The position numbers were made by a program, and so were the translations under genes. The notes under the pieces were generated by a model. That model made no database searches. It was not told the origin of the DNA and saw only the letters and a list, made by a program, of their open reading frames with translations. From NCBI RefSeq assembly GCF_003172895.1, contig NZ_QGKL01000035.1, positions 186,001-250,000 of the forward strand: a stretch of 64,000 nt of DNA. The letters run 5' to 3'. Of the stretch, positions 47,089-56,810 are shown one piece after another; the first letter of the stretch is position 1, and every line of letters begins with the position of its first letter. Source of the DNA: Leucothrix arctica (GTDB taxonomy: Bacteria > Pseudomonadota > Gammaproteobacteria > Thiotrichales > Thiotrichaceae).

Positions 47089-49557
47089 CAGTGGTCGTGA
47101 CTCTTGATGATCATCATCACCTTTTTGCTTGATCAGGTAAGTCTCAAACACTTCTGCTGAAACAGGCTTTGAGTAAAAGTACCCTTGTGCAAAGTCACAG
47201 CCACCGTCAGAGAGTAGCCACGCTTGCTCCTGCGTTTCTATACCTTCTGCAATAACCTGCATATCAAAAATGTGAGCGATCTTGATAATCTCTAAGCAAA
47301 GCGCCAAGTTCTTATCATTTCCAACAATATTAGATACAAAACTACGATCAATTTTTAAGTAATTACTTTTTAGGTTTTTCAAGTAAGCCAGGGATGAGTA
47401 ACCCGTACCGAAGTCATCTAGCGCCAATTGAACGCCACCATTTCTGAATGCATCTAACTTAGCACGCACTTTGCCGTCCAAATCAAGCATCAGATTTTCA
47501 GTGATTTCTACGACTAAAGACGTGTAGTCAACACCCAAAGTGTCCATGTATGCATACCAATCATTGACGATGCAGTCATTATGGTAATACTGGATGGGGG
47601 ATGTATTAACACTCAGTTGGAAGTTTGGCTCATACTTTTGTTGCCACTCAGCAAGCTGTTTAGTACCTTTCTGAAATACCCAATTACCAATGTCAACGAT
47701 CAAGCCGGTCTCTTCAGATAGCGGAATAACTTCGTCAGCACCCACTATGCCTCGTGTCGGGTGATTCCAACGGAGAAGGGCTTCAGCCTTAACAATTTTG
47801 CCTGACTCAAAGTCAATAATAGGTTGGTAGTACACCTCAAACTGTTCTTCTTTATAAGCTTCACGCAACTCATTAATTGAGCGCATTCTATTTTTAGCAA
47901 CGGTACGCATGTCTTGCGAAAAGTAGTTGTAACGATTACGTCCATTTTCTTTGGAAGCGTACATTGCTTGGTCAGCATTCATGATGAGAGTATCAATGTC
48001 CGCGGCATCTTCTGGATAATGCGTGATGCCGATACTGGCAGAAACGTGGAAGGTTTCAATGCCAATAACAAACGGTCTAGCAAGCTCCGACAACACATTG
48101 TCAGCAATATCTGCGATTATGTCTTTTCCTTTAGCATCCTCAAGCACAACGGTAAATTCATCACCCCCTAAGCGGGCTGCAATGCCGTGACCTTTTACAC
48201 AGGCGTTTAAGCGTTTGGCAGCTTCCTTAAGTAAGGAGTCTCCAAATTGATGACCGTGGGTATCATTAATGGTTTTAAAATTATCAAGGTCTAGTAGCAT
48301 AAGCACGATAGGGCCTATGTTCTTACGTTTATACCGTTGAATGGACTTGCTAAGCTCAGATTGAAATAAGCGCCGGTTAGGTAAGCCAGTCAGCAGGTCA
48401 ATATTCGCTTGTCTCCAAATCAGCGCCTCAGCATCTTTATGTGAAGTGATGTCGGTTTGTGTACCAACTACTCGAGCTGCTAAACCTAATTCATTTCTAC
48501 TAATCACCATGCCGCGAGACAGCGTCCAGACCCAACGGCCATCTTTGTGTTTAACGCGATGCTCCATGGAAAAAAAGTCAGTATCGCCTTTTAGGTGCTT
48601 AAGCATCGTCGCAGAGCAGGACGGTCTGTCTTTAGGATGAAGTACTTCTGTTGTCCACTTATCCATTGTGGTGATGAACTCACCTTCCTCGTAGCCCAGC
48701 GCGTTTAAAAACTGTTTAGAGAAATAAATATCATCACTCACAGGGTTCCAATCCCACACGCCATCACCTGAACCCTCAAGCGCGAACTTCCAGCGAGCTT
48801 CACTGGCAGAGAGTCCTTTTTGTACTTCTTTCTGAGCACTCTCAACCGCTTCTTGATAATTATTTATATCAAACAATAAGCGGTTAAAAGTCTTCGTTAA
48901 GTCACCAATCTCATCATCACTGTGTATTCTTTGCATATATTTCAGTGGGTTCTTTGGGTCAGCCAATAGGTTTTGAATATTACCTTTAAGATTTTGAATA
49001 GGGCGTAGCACTATCCAATATAAACCGGCTGTTGTGGTAACAGTCACAAATAGGCAAATCAGAGCGATAAGGCCTAATATATTAATAATGTGCTGTAACA
49101 GTTCTTCTTTAAAACTACTAATGTCTGTCCGTAAAACAAGCCAGTAAGGGTCATTGCCAGACATGATTTGTTTGGTTGTTTCTAGTCGTGTGTGATCTTT
49201 AGAAATCGAAGGAGCAGGAGACTTAAGTTTGATATTAGATGTGTTTACTGTCTCTCCAAACTTAATCGGGCAGTCAGTCATATTACAGACGGCATAACCC
49301 TTCACCAGCTCATGATGGCCTAGCAGACGGCTGTAAATTTCTGGGTCAGATACCTTGTTTTCATACTGCAGCGATGACTCTAGCGTAGAAATAAGAATAC
49401 TCGCATGACTCTCAGCCATCATCTCTTTATGATGCTTTTCAGTGAATAGTGAAGGCACTAAAATAATTATTTCAACAAGGACAATGCTCAGCATTACCGT
49501 ACTGGCAATCTTGAGATTGAGTCTTGATGAAAGTACTTTCTTAATTATTGAAGTCAT
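47068..49557 (-). CDS. PAS-GGDEF-EAL cyclic-di-GMP regulator
   Basis: An 829-residue membrane sensor: TM1 (about 17-37), a periplasmic sensing domain, TM2 (about 137-162), a HAMP segment (LTKTFNRLLFDINNYQ region), a PAS/PAC domain (EGSGDGVWDWNPVSDD to VVGTQTDITSHKDAE), GGDEF (ARLGGDEFTVVLE) and EAL (EALLRWNHP, DDFGTGYSSLAYLK, LKIDRSFV). Both catalytic motifs look intact. The RxxD inhibitory site before GGDEF is replaced by KGHG, so product inhibition is not expected. Confidence 0.92.
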   Translation of the reverse strand: MTSIIKKVLSSRLNLKIASTVMLSIVLVEIIILVPSLFTEKHHKEMMAESHASILISTLESSLQYENKVSDPEIYSRLLGHHELVKGYAVCNMTDCPIKFGETVNTSNIKLKSPAPSISKDHTRLETTKQIMSGNDPYWLVLRTDISSFKEELLQHIINILGLIALICLFVTVTTTAGLYWIVLRPIQNLKGNIQNLLADPKNPLKYMQRIHSDDEIGDLTKTFNRLLFDINNYQEAVESAQKEVQKGLSASEARWKFALEGSGDGVWDWNPVSDDIYFSKQFLNALGYEEGEFITTMDKWTTEVLHPKDRPSCSATMLKHLKGDTDFFSMEHRVKHKDGRWVWTLSRGMVISRNELGLAARVVGTQTDITSHKDAEALIWRQANIDLLTGLPNRRLFQSELSKSIQRYKRKNIGPIVLMLLDLDNFKTINDTHGHQFGDSLLKEAAKRLNACVKGHGIAARLGGDEFTVVLEDAKGKDIIADIADNVLSELARPFVIGIETFHVSASIGITHYPEDAADIDTLIMNADQAMYASKENGRNRYNYFSQDMRTVAKNRMRSINELREAYKEEQFEVYYQPIIDFESGKIVKAEALLRWNHPTRGIVGADEVIPLSEETGLIVDIGNWVFQKGTKQLAEWQQKYEPNFQLSVNTSPIQYYHNDCIVNDWYAYMDTLGVDYTSLVVEITENLMLDLDGKVRAKLDAFRNGGVQLALDDFGTGYSSLAYLKNLKSNYLKIDRSFVSNIVGNDKNLALCLEIIKIAHIFDMQVIAEGIETQEQAWLLSDGGCDFAQGYFYSKPVSAEVFETYLIKQKGDDDHQESRPLLAANHL

Positions 49558-49718
49558 AAAATGGATGCGTTTTTAGTGACGTATAATACCGAGTTTACGT
49601 GCGAAGATTTACTCCCAGCTTAACCGCCGATGAGTGGTAATTATTAACTGCATTAAGGTGTTAATAATCATACAATCGACCTGCTTCTACATTAAACGTC
49701 TACTACTGAGAGCTCATT

Positions 49719-52700
49719 ATGTTCGTCTTGCATACTTCAAACCGTGCTGAAAACTTGTTAGAACACCTGACGAAGATATTGGAGACACCTCAGCCATCCG
49801 TTTTTTCTAAAGAAGTTTTTTTGATTCAAAGTCAGGGCATGGAGCGTTGGTTGTCGCAGCAATTGGCAGAGCGTTCACAGTTATGGGCTAACTTTGAATA
49901 TCTGTTTCCAGCACGTTTCTTTAATGAAATGACCAATAAGCTTGGTTTGAGCTTGCAGCAACAAGCCTTTGGTCGTGAAAATATGCTGTGGCAGTTTGAA
50001 TCGATCTTACGCACTATTGACGCTGATGTTTATAAGCCAATCAACCAATATTTAACAGGTGTTTCGGTTGAACGCAAGCGTTATCAGTTAGCTCAACAAT
50101 TAGCCTATCTGTATGATCAATATCAATTTATGCGTCCTGATTGGCTCGCTACGTGGGAAAAAAACGAGAAAGTTGAGTTACAAAATCCGAGTGACATAAC
50201 CGACAGAACTCAGCTCTGGCAAGCTGAACTGTGGCGCGAACTCATTGGTAGGCAAGATGGCGAAGGCATTTCTCACCACGGTGAGCGTTGGAAGGATGCA
50301 ATCACAGAGCTAGAAACTCGCCGTCGAGGAGACCTAGAAAAGATACTTCCAGCCCGTATTTCGGTACTAGGAATCAACACATTATCGCCAATGTACCTCG
50401 CTTATTTGCAAGCATTGTCAAAACATATACAAGTTCACTTCTACCTTCTAAACCCTTGTGAAGCGTTTTGGGCGGAAAGTAACACAGCAGTGAAACACCA
50501 ATTACGCTTACAATCTATACAAGCGGGTCAAATACACGGGGTTGATGAAGCACCGATCAATCCTTTACTTGGAATGCTCGGGCAGCAAGGTCGAGACTTT
50601 CAAGTGTTGTTGTTGGAGCAAGAAGCCAATGAAATAGAGATTACCTCGTTTGATGCGGTCAAATCCACGGGTGAGCCTAGCCTACTTGAGCAACTGCAAA
50701 ACGACATCTTGTTTAATGAAGCTGGCGATACCAGTTTTCAGTTACAAGATGATGATTACAGTCTTTCGATACATGCCTGCCACTCGCGCTTACGTGAAGT
50801 AGAAGTCCTTAAAGATCAGTTGCTGGCAAGCTTTGACAAACATCCTGATCTCGACTTGCGAAATGTAGTGGTCATGGCACCTGACATTCAAACCTACTTA
50901 CCCTACATAGATGCGACTTTTGACGACATTCCTTATGCGGTGGCTGACCGAAGCTTGCGACAGAGCAACTTATTGCTCGATATATTGTTGCGCTTTTTTG
51001 ACCTCAGCCAAAGCCGTATGTTGTGGAACGAAGTCCTCGCGGTATTAGAAGAGCCTGCGGTACGAGAGCAGTTTGGACTGTTCGACGACGATATTCTTAT
51101 GGTCAGACACTGGGTTGAAGAAACCCGCATACGTTGGGGTGAGTCAGCGGAGCATCGTAAAGACATTGGTGTGGGTGAGTTTAGCGAAAACAGTTGGCAA
51201 GCAGGCTTGGAGCGTTTGCTCATGGGTTACGCCGTACCGAGTGACGCAGAGTTTTGTGATGACATACTACCGTATAGCGACATTGAAGGCTCACAGGCGC
51301 AAGCTTTAGGTGGTTTTTACAGCTACTTTAAACTGCTAAAAACAGCGCGTGCTGAGTTATCTAAAGACCGCACCTTAAAAGAGTGGGTTGAAAAGCTCAT
51401 AGGGTTTGCTGAGCAATTAATACTGCAAGACTCTGAAACCGAGTCACAGTGGGGACAGTTGCGAGAAATGTTTGAGCAACTGACTGAAGTTGCCGAAGAA
51501 CACACAGAAACACTGACCCTACAAGTGCTTATCGACTACCTAGAGTCCACGGCCAGCGAGTCTAAAACAGCCACAGGTTTCATGCGTGGCCAGCTGACTT
51601 TCTGCTCCATGTTACCGATGCGAGCGATTCCGTTTAGCGTGATTGGTTTGTTGGGCATGAATGAAGGTGAGTTCCCTAATATAGATGGCCGAGCAGCGTT
51701 TGACTTGATGGACAGCGAGTTCCGTCGTGGTGACCGTTCTCGTCGTGCGGATGAGCGTTATCAATTCCTTGAAACCTTGGTGTCGTCACGCAAGCAAATA
51801 CTTATTAGTTACATCGGGCAATCGATTAAAACCAATGATGAAATACCACCGTCGGTTGTGGTGTCTGAGTTGCTTGATGTGTTGGACCATTATTATCAAA
51901 TAGCGCCTGAAACAGTGGTGACTAAACACCCGCTGCAAGCATTTAGTCCACGCTACTTTGTGCCGCAAGATGACCCGCGTGTGAAGCTGTTTAGTTACTC
52001 TAAAACGGCTGCTGATGTAGCCATGCGCCTACAATCCAACACTAAACCTGACACCGAATTCTGGTGGAAAGGTGAGCTACAAAACCGCGAACCGCTTGAG
52101 CTTGCAGCTGACAGTAAAATGGTGATCGACCTTCAAGATCTGTTCCGTTTTTATAATCACCCGCAGCGTTACTTTGTTGAAAAGCACTTACAACTTCGCA
52201 TTCAACGACCTGAAGAATTAGCAGGGACGAGTGAGTCGTTTGAACTGGATAACTTAGAAAAGTTCTTTGTGAATCAGGAATGGCTAGCGCGACACTTGAG
52301 TGAGGATGGCGAGGCGGTTGGTCATGCCTTTTTGAAGCGACTACGTGCCGAAGGGCGCTGGCCTCATGGAGTCTTGGGTGACCAGCTTTTTGACAATATG
52401 TCAGGTGAGCTTTCAGGCTTTGTTGAGAAGCTACGCGAGCTAAACATTGGTAACAAGCACGAACCAACCTTAGTTGATTTTACCTTGGGTGACTACCGAC
52501 TGAAAGGCGCGTTGAGTAATGTTTATGATAATGGCAACCTGCTATATCGTTATGCGCGCTGTAAGCCTAAAGATAATATGACTGCATGGCTTAATCATCT
52601 GATTGGCCTGAATGCGCCAGAGGTTGAGGCTAACACCACTTACATGATGCACATGGATGGTTACTGGAAGTTTGATGAAGTGGCTGACAGTGAGAGTCGG

Positions 52701-52997
52701 TTACTGGCGCTGCTAGATGCTTACAAAACTGCGCAATCTGGTTTGAGTCCATTGTTATTAGAGCCAGCTTTTGCTTGGGTGACGCGAGAGCTAAATGCCA
52801 AATCACGCTCCAAGAAGACACCTCAAGACGAAGCATTGGCAACACTTGAAACTACTTATGGACAGGATAGTTATTGGCAGCTTTTATATCGTGGTGGTGA
52901 TGTGAGTGAACTGCTCGAAGCTGAGGCGTTTAAGCATCTAACAGAGAGCTTGGTAAAGCCTTTGCTGACTTCGCGCAGTGGTATTAACGACACGTAA
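49719..52997 (+). CDS. recC: Exodeoxyribonuclease V gamma subunit
   Basis: RecC is the Chi-recognising subunit of RecBCD. The 1092 residues are near the family length. Family patterns are the start FVLHTSNRAENLLEHL, QSQGMERWLSQQLAE, the ISVLGINTLSPMYLAYLQAL segment, and MRAIPFSVIGLLGMNEGEFP late in the protein. No recB, recD or ptrA follows; a strong terminator is right after the stop. The other subunits must lie elsewhere. Confidence 0.93.
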   Translation: MFVLHTSNRAENLLEHLTKILETPQPSVFSKEVFLIQSQGMERWLSQQLAERSQLWANFEYLFPARFFNEMTNKLGLSLQQQAFGRENMLWQFESILRTIDADVYKPINQYLTGVSVERKRYQLAQQLAYLYDQYQFMRPDWLATWEKNEKVELQNPSDITDRTQLWQAELWRELIGRQDGEGISHHGERWKDAITELETRRRGDLEKILPARISVLGINTLSPMYLAYLQALSKHIQVHFYLLNPCEAFWAESNTAVKHQLRLQSIQAGQIHGVDEAPINPLLGMLGQQGRDFQVLLLEQEANEIEITSFDAVKSTGEPSLLEQLQNDILFNEAGDTSFQLQDDDYSLSIHACHSRLREVEVLKDQLLASFDKHPDLDLRNVVVMAPDIQTYLPYIDATFDDIPYAVADRSLRQSNLLLDILLRFFDLSQSRMLWNEVLAVLEEPAVREQFGLFDDDILMVRHWVEETRIRWGESAEHRKDIGVGEFSENSWQAGLERLLMGYAVPSDAEFCDDILPYSDIEGSQAQALGGFYSYFKLLKTARAELSKDRTLKEWVEKLIGFAEQLILQDSETESQWGQLREMFEQLTEVAEEHTETLTLQVLIDYLESTASESKTATGFMRGQLTFCSMLPMRAIPFSVIGLLGMNEGEFPNIDGRAAFDLMDSEFRRGDRSRRADERYQFLETLVSSRKQILISYIGQSIKTNDEIPPSVVVSELLDVLDHYYQIAPETVVTKHPLQAFSPRYFVPQDDPRVKLFSYSKTAADVAMRLQSNTKPDTEFWWKGELQNREPLELAADSKMVIDLQDLFRFYNHPQRYFVEKHLQLRIQRPEELAGTSESFELDNLEKFFVNQEWLARHLSEDGEAVGHAFLKRLRAEGRWPHGVLGDQLFDNMSGELSGFVEKLRELNIGNKHEPTLVDFTLGDYRLKGALSNVYDNGNLLYRYARCKPKDNMTAWLNHLIGLNAPEVEANTTYMMHMDGYWKFDEVADSESRLLALLDAYKTAQSGLSPLLLEPAFAWVTRELNAKSRSKKTPQDEALATLETTYGQDSYWQLLYRGGDVSELLEAEAFKHLTESLVKPLLTSRSGINDT

Positions 52998-53000
52998 ATA

Positions 53001-53029
53001 AAAAAGGCGGCCAATCGAGCCGCCTTTTT
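53001..53029. terminator. Symmetric terminator between recC and a porin-like gene
   Basis: AAAAAGGCGGC, a seven-base loop, GCCGCCTTTTT. The A and T runs let it work for recC (rightward) and for the leftward outer-membrane protein gene. Confidence 0.9.
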
Positions 53030-53050
53030 AAATATAGCTACTTCCTTTAC

Positions 53051-53572
53051 TTAGAAGCGATAACCTACAGAGCCATTTACAAGGTTGATGTTTTCATTGC
53101 TACCATCAAGTTCGTACTGCTTTGCCTCTAAGCGCATTTGTAAGCGTGGAGTTGGGTTGTACTCAACGCCCGCGCCGTAAACTAGGTCAGTATTCGCTGC
53201 ATAAGTGTAACCAAACTCCTCAGCTTCCCAGTCCCAATAGCCTAAACGGCCAAATAGCGACACTTTTGGTGTGATTGGAAGGAATCCTAAAACAGATGCT
53301 TCAACGCCATATACATCTCGAGAGATACCTCCTTCCTCAATGCCAGTTACCGAGACTAAGCCAATTTCTGCTGCAAAGTAATTGTTCAGCTGTTGCCCCA
53401 AGTAGGCGATAATCGCGCCATCTTTAACGTCTGGGTAAATAGCTTGGTCATTAACTTCATAATCGGCTGAGCCATAGCTTATGCCGCCATATAGACCGTT
53501 TTGAGGGGCCGCAGAAGCAGCGCTAGCAATTAATGACAAACCTAATGCTGCAATGGCTAGTGTTGATTTCAT
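53051..53572 (-). CDS. Outer-membrane beta-barrel protein (OmpA-like porin family)
   Basis: A 173-residue protein with a signal peptide (residues 1-22, ending SAASA), alternating polar/hydrophobic strands rich in Gly and aromatic residues (LYGGISYGSADYEV, KVSLFGRLGYWDWEAEE), and a terminal Phe (GSVGYRF) typical of barrels assembled by BAM. An eight-strand barrel fits the length. The specific role is unknown. Confidence 0.78.
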   Translation of the reverse strand: MKSTLAIAALGLSLIASAASAAPQNGLYGGISYGSADYEVNDQAIYPDVKDGAIIAYLGQQLNNYFAAEIGLVSVTGIEEGGISRDVYGVEASVLGFLPITPKVSLFGRLGYWDWEAEEFGYTYAANTDLVYGAGVEYNPTPRLQMRLEAKQYELDGSNENINLVNGSVGYRF

Positions 53573-53941
53573 TCTAAATAATCCTTTTATAAGTATCCGT
53601 TGAATAAGCGAAGGCTGATTCTTGACGGTAAACTTAACAAAAATAATTATTAAATAAGATAAGTTTTAGCTATAAGCGGTAGTTTTGTGTTTTAACGGTA
53701 TCAGTACAAAAGCTTAGTCACGTTGAAATGAACGGCCATGGAGAAGTCTATCTACTTCACTTAGACCCTCATTAAGCCCGCAGGAGTGGCAATAACCTGA
53801 AAAGCAATAAACAGATTAAAATCATGACAACACTCTATGGGGTAAGCGGCGAAATTATACCTAGATAAGCGTGCTAGAAGCAGCTACATAAAGAAGGAAT
53901 CCATAGCGGTAGCTGCCTTGAGAGCTTTTTAAAAAATGGTT
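53573..53941. other. Intergenic, no gene seen
   Basis: This 369-base gap between two leftward genes has no convincing frame. It contains an eight-base inverted repeat (GCAGCTAC at 53880-53887, GTAGCTGC at 53909-53916) downstream of the redoxin gene, without a T run on that strand. The promoter of the porin-like gene should be here. Confidence 0.45.
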
Positions 53942-54568
53942 TTAGTACTTAACTGAACAACCATAAGCACGTGTAGAAGCGACCTGAATAGCGTCGCCTT
54001 TCATGCCAGCGTCCAACGCTGCTGCAACGTAGTTTGTCGACTTAGCAATAACCGCTGGATTTGCTGAGCTGTTATCGTCGATCGCGCCTGCATAAACCAC
54101 AACGCCTTCTGGGTTGATCACAAACATATGTGGCGTCGCTTTGGCACCAAACGCACGTCCCATGCCGCCGTCTTCATCTAGTAAATAAGCGGCACTTAGC
54201 GCAGAGCCATTACTCTTAGCTTCAGCGATTGCTTCGTCTGCTTCCAAGTGACCTTGGCGACCAAATGCAGATGAAATCACCGATACCCACTTAACGCCTT
54301 TATCCGTGTACTTCTTTTGAAGTGCCTGCATGTTTTCGCTGCCGTAGTGCTTACGTACATAAGGGCAGTCTTTGTTAAACCACTCGACTACTAGCCATTC
54401 GCCTTTGTAGTCAGCTAGGGTTTGAGTCTTGCCGCTCGCATCCACTTCTGAAAAGTCAGGTGCTGGTTGGCCAGGTTGTGCGGCTGAAAAAGCGAACGCA
54501 GGTACAGCGATAAGCGCTGCAAATGATAAGCTTTGTAATGTCGTCTTCATGACTTGTTGAAACATCAT
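53942..54568 (-). CDS. Periplasmic redoxin-family protein
   Basis: A 208-residue exported thioredoxin-fold protein of the AhpC/TSA-redoxin type: signal peptide (ending FAFSA), QPGQPAPDFSEVDASGKTQT, and the redox cysteine in FNKDCPYVRKHY. A second Cys lies at the C-terminus (YGCSVKY). AAAGGAG precedes the start. It follows the DsbD-like gene by 18 bases and is likely its reduction partner, which is inference from the operon. Confidence 0.84.
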   Translation of the reverse strand: MMFQQVMKTTLQSLSFAALIAVPAFAFSAAQPGQPAPDFSEVDASGKTQTLADYKGEWLVVEWFNKDCPYVRKHYGSENMQALQKKYTDKGVKWVSVISSAFGRQGHLEADEAIAEAKSNGSALSAAYLLDEDGGMGRAFGAKATPHMFVINPEGVVVYAGAIDDNSSANPAVIAKSTNYVAAALDAGMKGDAIQVASTRAYGCSVKY

Positions 54569-54586
54569 CGTCTCCTTTTATGAGAG

Positions 54587-56599
54587 TTAAGGGGTGTTAA
54601 ATAAGTCGCGGATCATTCCGGCTTGTAATAGTTGAGGCAATAACTCGGCCTGTTTAGTTCCAGGGGCGTACCACGCGTAAACGGGCACTGAGTTACGACC
54701 AAACTGAGCTAATGACTCGGTAATCGCTGCGTCGTGGTGTGTCCAATCGGCACGTACCAGCAACACTTTGTTTTCTTTGAATAAGGCTTGAATAGGGTCA
54801 GTGTCGAGTACTAGCTTTTTATTTACCTGACAGGTAATGCACCATGCCGCAGTGTAATCGACAAAGACCGCCTGATTATTCGCACGTGCTTCTGCGATTT
54901 TTGCCGCATCAAACGACTGCCAACTGCTTGTTGAAAGCGTTTTCTGGGAGCTAGCAGGTGTTGTTATAACCGATGTAAATGCGGCAGCTAAAGCGATAAC
55001 CGCAATACCCGCAGCCATCCAGCGTCTAGCTTTAGAAGCAGAGCGTCCAAGCCAAATGGCAAAGACTAATGACACCATCAACAAACTCGCAATCAGCCAA
55101 CCGTTATCGCCGACTAAACGTCCTAGCACCCACAGCAACCAAATCACTGTTAGGTAAAGCGGGAAGGCTAAGAACTGCTGCAAGGTCACCATCCAAGCAC
55201 CGGGCTTGGGTAGGCGACGCAATAGTGCAGGTGATAAACACAACAGTACAAATGGCGCGGCCAGACCTGCGCCAAGACCAAGGAATATTGCCATCGCAGA
55301 AGTGGGTGGTAATGTTGCCGCTGCACCCAGCGCCACGCCCATAAACGGCCCAGTGCAAGGCGTTGCAACAAACACTGCCAGAACACCTGTGATAAATGCA
55401 CCACCACGATGATTACCTGCTGCGGTCATGAGTCTGTGACCGAACTCAAACACACCGCTAAAGGACAAAGCCATCAGCCAGAATAAGGTGATCAACGCTA
55501 AAATAACGGGTGCGGATTGCAGCTGAAAGCCCCAGCCAATCGCACTGCCACTGGCGCGTAATAGCAGCAATAAACCGCCTAATGCGCCAAATGTCACCAA
55601 CACACCTGCGGTATAAGCAAAGGCTTCACTGAGTCGTTTTGATGCGGGTGACTGGACTAAGCCCATCATCTTGATCGATAACACGGGGAATACGCAGGGC
55701 ATTAGGTTAAGGATCATACCGCCAACAAAAGCGGCTAACAGCAGCAACCATAAGGGCTGCGTTGCTTCTACTGGAATAGGTTGAGCGGCTGCGGCTTGAA
55801 TAGGCACGTTGCTTAAACGCCATGCTTTCTCACCATCCGTCACGACAAAGTCAGTGGTCGCTACTTGGTTGGCAGACACGCGCTCGAAGGTGTAACTCAT
55901 GCCGTTACTAACTTGCTTAACCTTTGGCTCTGCTGCTGCGATTAGGTCGGCATCTAGTGGGAAAATAGTCGCTTGTTTAGTGGCGTCACTAAGCGTCAGA
56001 GTGATTTCGGTCGCACTGGTTGATGTAAGGCTTTGTACTGACCATAGATTACTTGATGAAGCTTGCGGCACACGGTTAAGAAAGTTATCTCGTAATGCTA
56101 AGTCGCCTGACTTCCAGTTAGCTGTTTTGCCAATAGGGCGGGTTAACGTCATTTGCCCAAAGCCCGGTATGCAGTCGATTTTGCAGACTAGCCACTCCAG
56201 ATCAACCGTTAGCGATAATGACTCCGCGCCAGCTTCAGGGGTGATAGGTAGCAGGTAAGCGACATTGCCTTCGTAGCCGAGGTTGGTCAGGTGAGCGACG
56301 GGTAAGCGTGTTGGGAATGGCCACTTTACAGGGTCAACGGTTGCGCCTGTTGCTTGTATGTCAAAGCGCGGTGCTGCGCCTGAGTCTCCCGCATTTCTCC
56401 AATACACATGCCACTTGGGGTCTACTTCAAAGTAAAAACCGATGTGTTCAGTGCTGCCCGACGCGAAGGTGTCAGGCGCAAGCCAGCGAACCTTTACGTG
56501 GTCGCCAGAGGTAGTTTCTTCAGCACTGACAGGCGTCGTCCAAATAAGGAAGAGACTAATAAACCAAAATAATGCCACTGTGTAAGTGGGTAGTTTCAT
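54587..56599 (-). CDS. DsbD-family protein-disulfide reductase
   Basis: A 670-residue membrane thiol reductase that carries electrons from cytoplasmic thioredoxin to the periplasm. It has a signal peptide, an N-terminal DsbD-type domain (WHVYWRNAGDSGAAPRFD; cysteines in VCKIDCIPGF), a core of about eight membrane helices (NLMPCVFPVLSIKM, ATPCTGPFMGVALGAA), and a C-terminal thioredoxin domain with TAAWCITCQVNKKL. The cysteines of all three domains are present. It is in an operon with the redoxin gene. Confidence 0.9.
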   Translation of the reverse strand: MKLPTYTVALFWFISLFLIWTTPVSAEETTSGDHVKVRWLAPDTFASGSTEHIGFYFEVDPKWHVYWRNAGDSGAAPRFDIQATGATVDPVKWPFPTRLPVAHLTNLGYEGNVAYLLPITPEAGAESLSLTVDLEWLVCKIDCIPGFGQMTLTRPIGKTANWKSGDLALRDNFLNRVPQASSSNLWSVQSLTSTSATEITLTLSDATKQATIFPLDADLIAAAEPKVKQVSNGMSYTFERVSANQVATTDFVVTDGEKAWRLSNVPIQAAAAQPIPVEATQPLWLLLLAAFVGGMILNLMPCVFPVLSIKMMGLVQSPASKRLSEAFAYTAGVLVTFGALGGLLLLLRASGSAIGWGFQLQSAPVILALITLFWLMALSFSGVFEFGHRLMTAAGNHRGGAFITGVLAVFVATPCTGPFMGVALGAAATLPPTSAMAIFLGLGAGLAAPFVLLCLSPALLRRLPKPGAWMVTLQQFLAFPLYLTVIWLLWVLGRLVGDNGWLIASLLMVSLVFAIWLGRSASKARRWMAAGIAVIALAAAFTSVITTPASSQKTLSTSSWQSFDAAKIAEARANNQAVFVDYTAAWCITCQVNKKLVLDTDPIQALFKENKVLLVRADWTHHDAAITESLAQFGRNSVPVYAWYAPGTKQAELLPQLLQAGMIRDLFNTP

Positions 56600-56810
56600 T
56601 GCGTTTGATTCCTTTGTGGTAGGTCAAGCAGAGCATGTACCAAAGCTTCGAGACTAAAGGTTTATCAATAATGACACTAATTACGGTTTTTTTAGATTGC
56701 TAGGGGCATGCTTTACAAAGATTTACCCTATTGAATATTACTGTGGCGCATTTCTCTGGGTTTGATTGAACCGATCGATAAAAATTTGTAATTTGAATAC
56801 AATATCGTCT

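Noticed and set aside
53880-53916. Inverted repeat as terminator of the redoxin gene
   Set aside because: There is no T run on the minus strand after the stem, and the 21-base loop is long.
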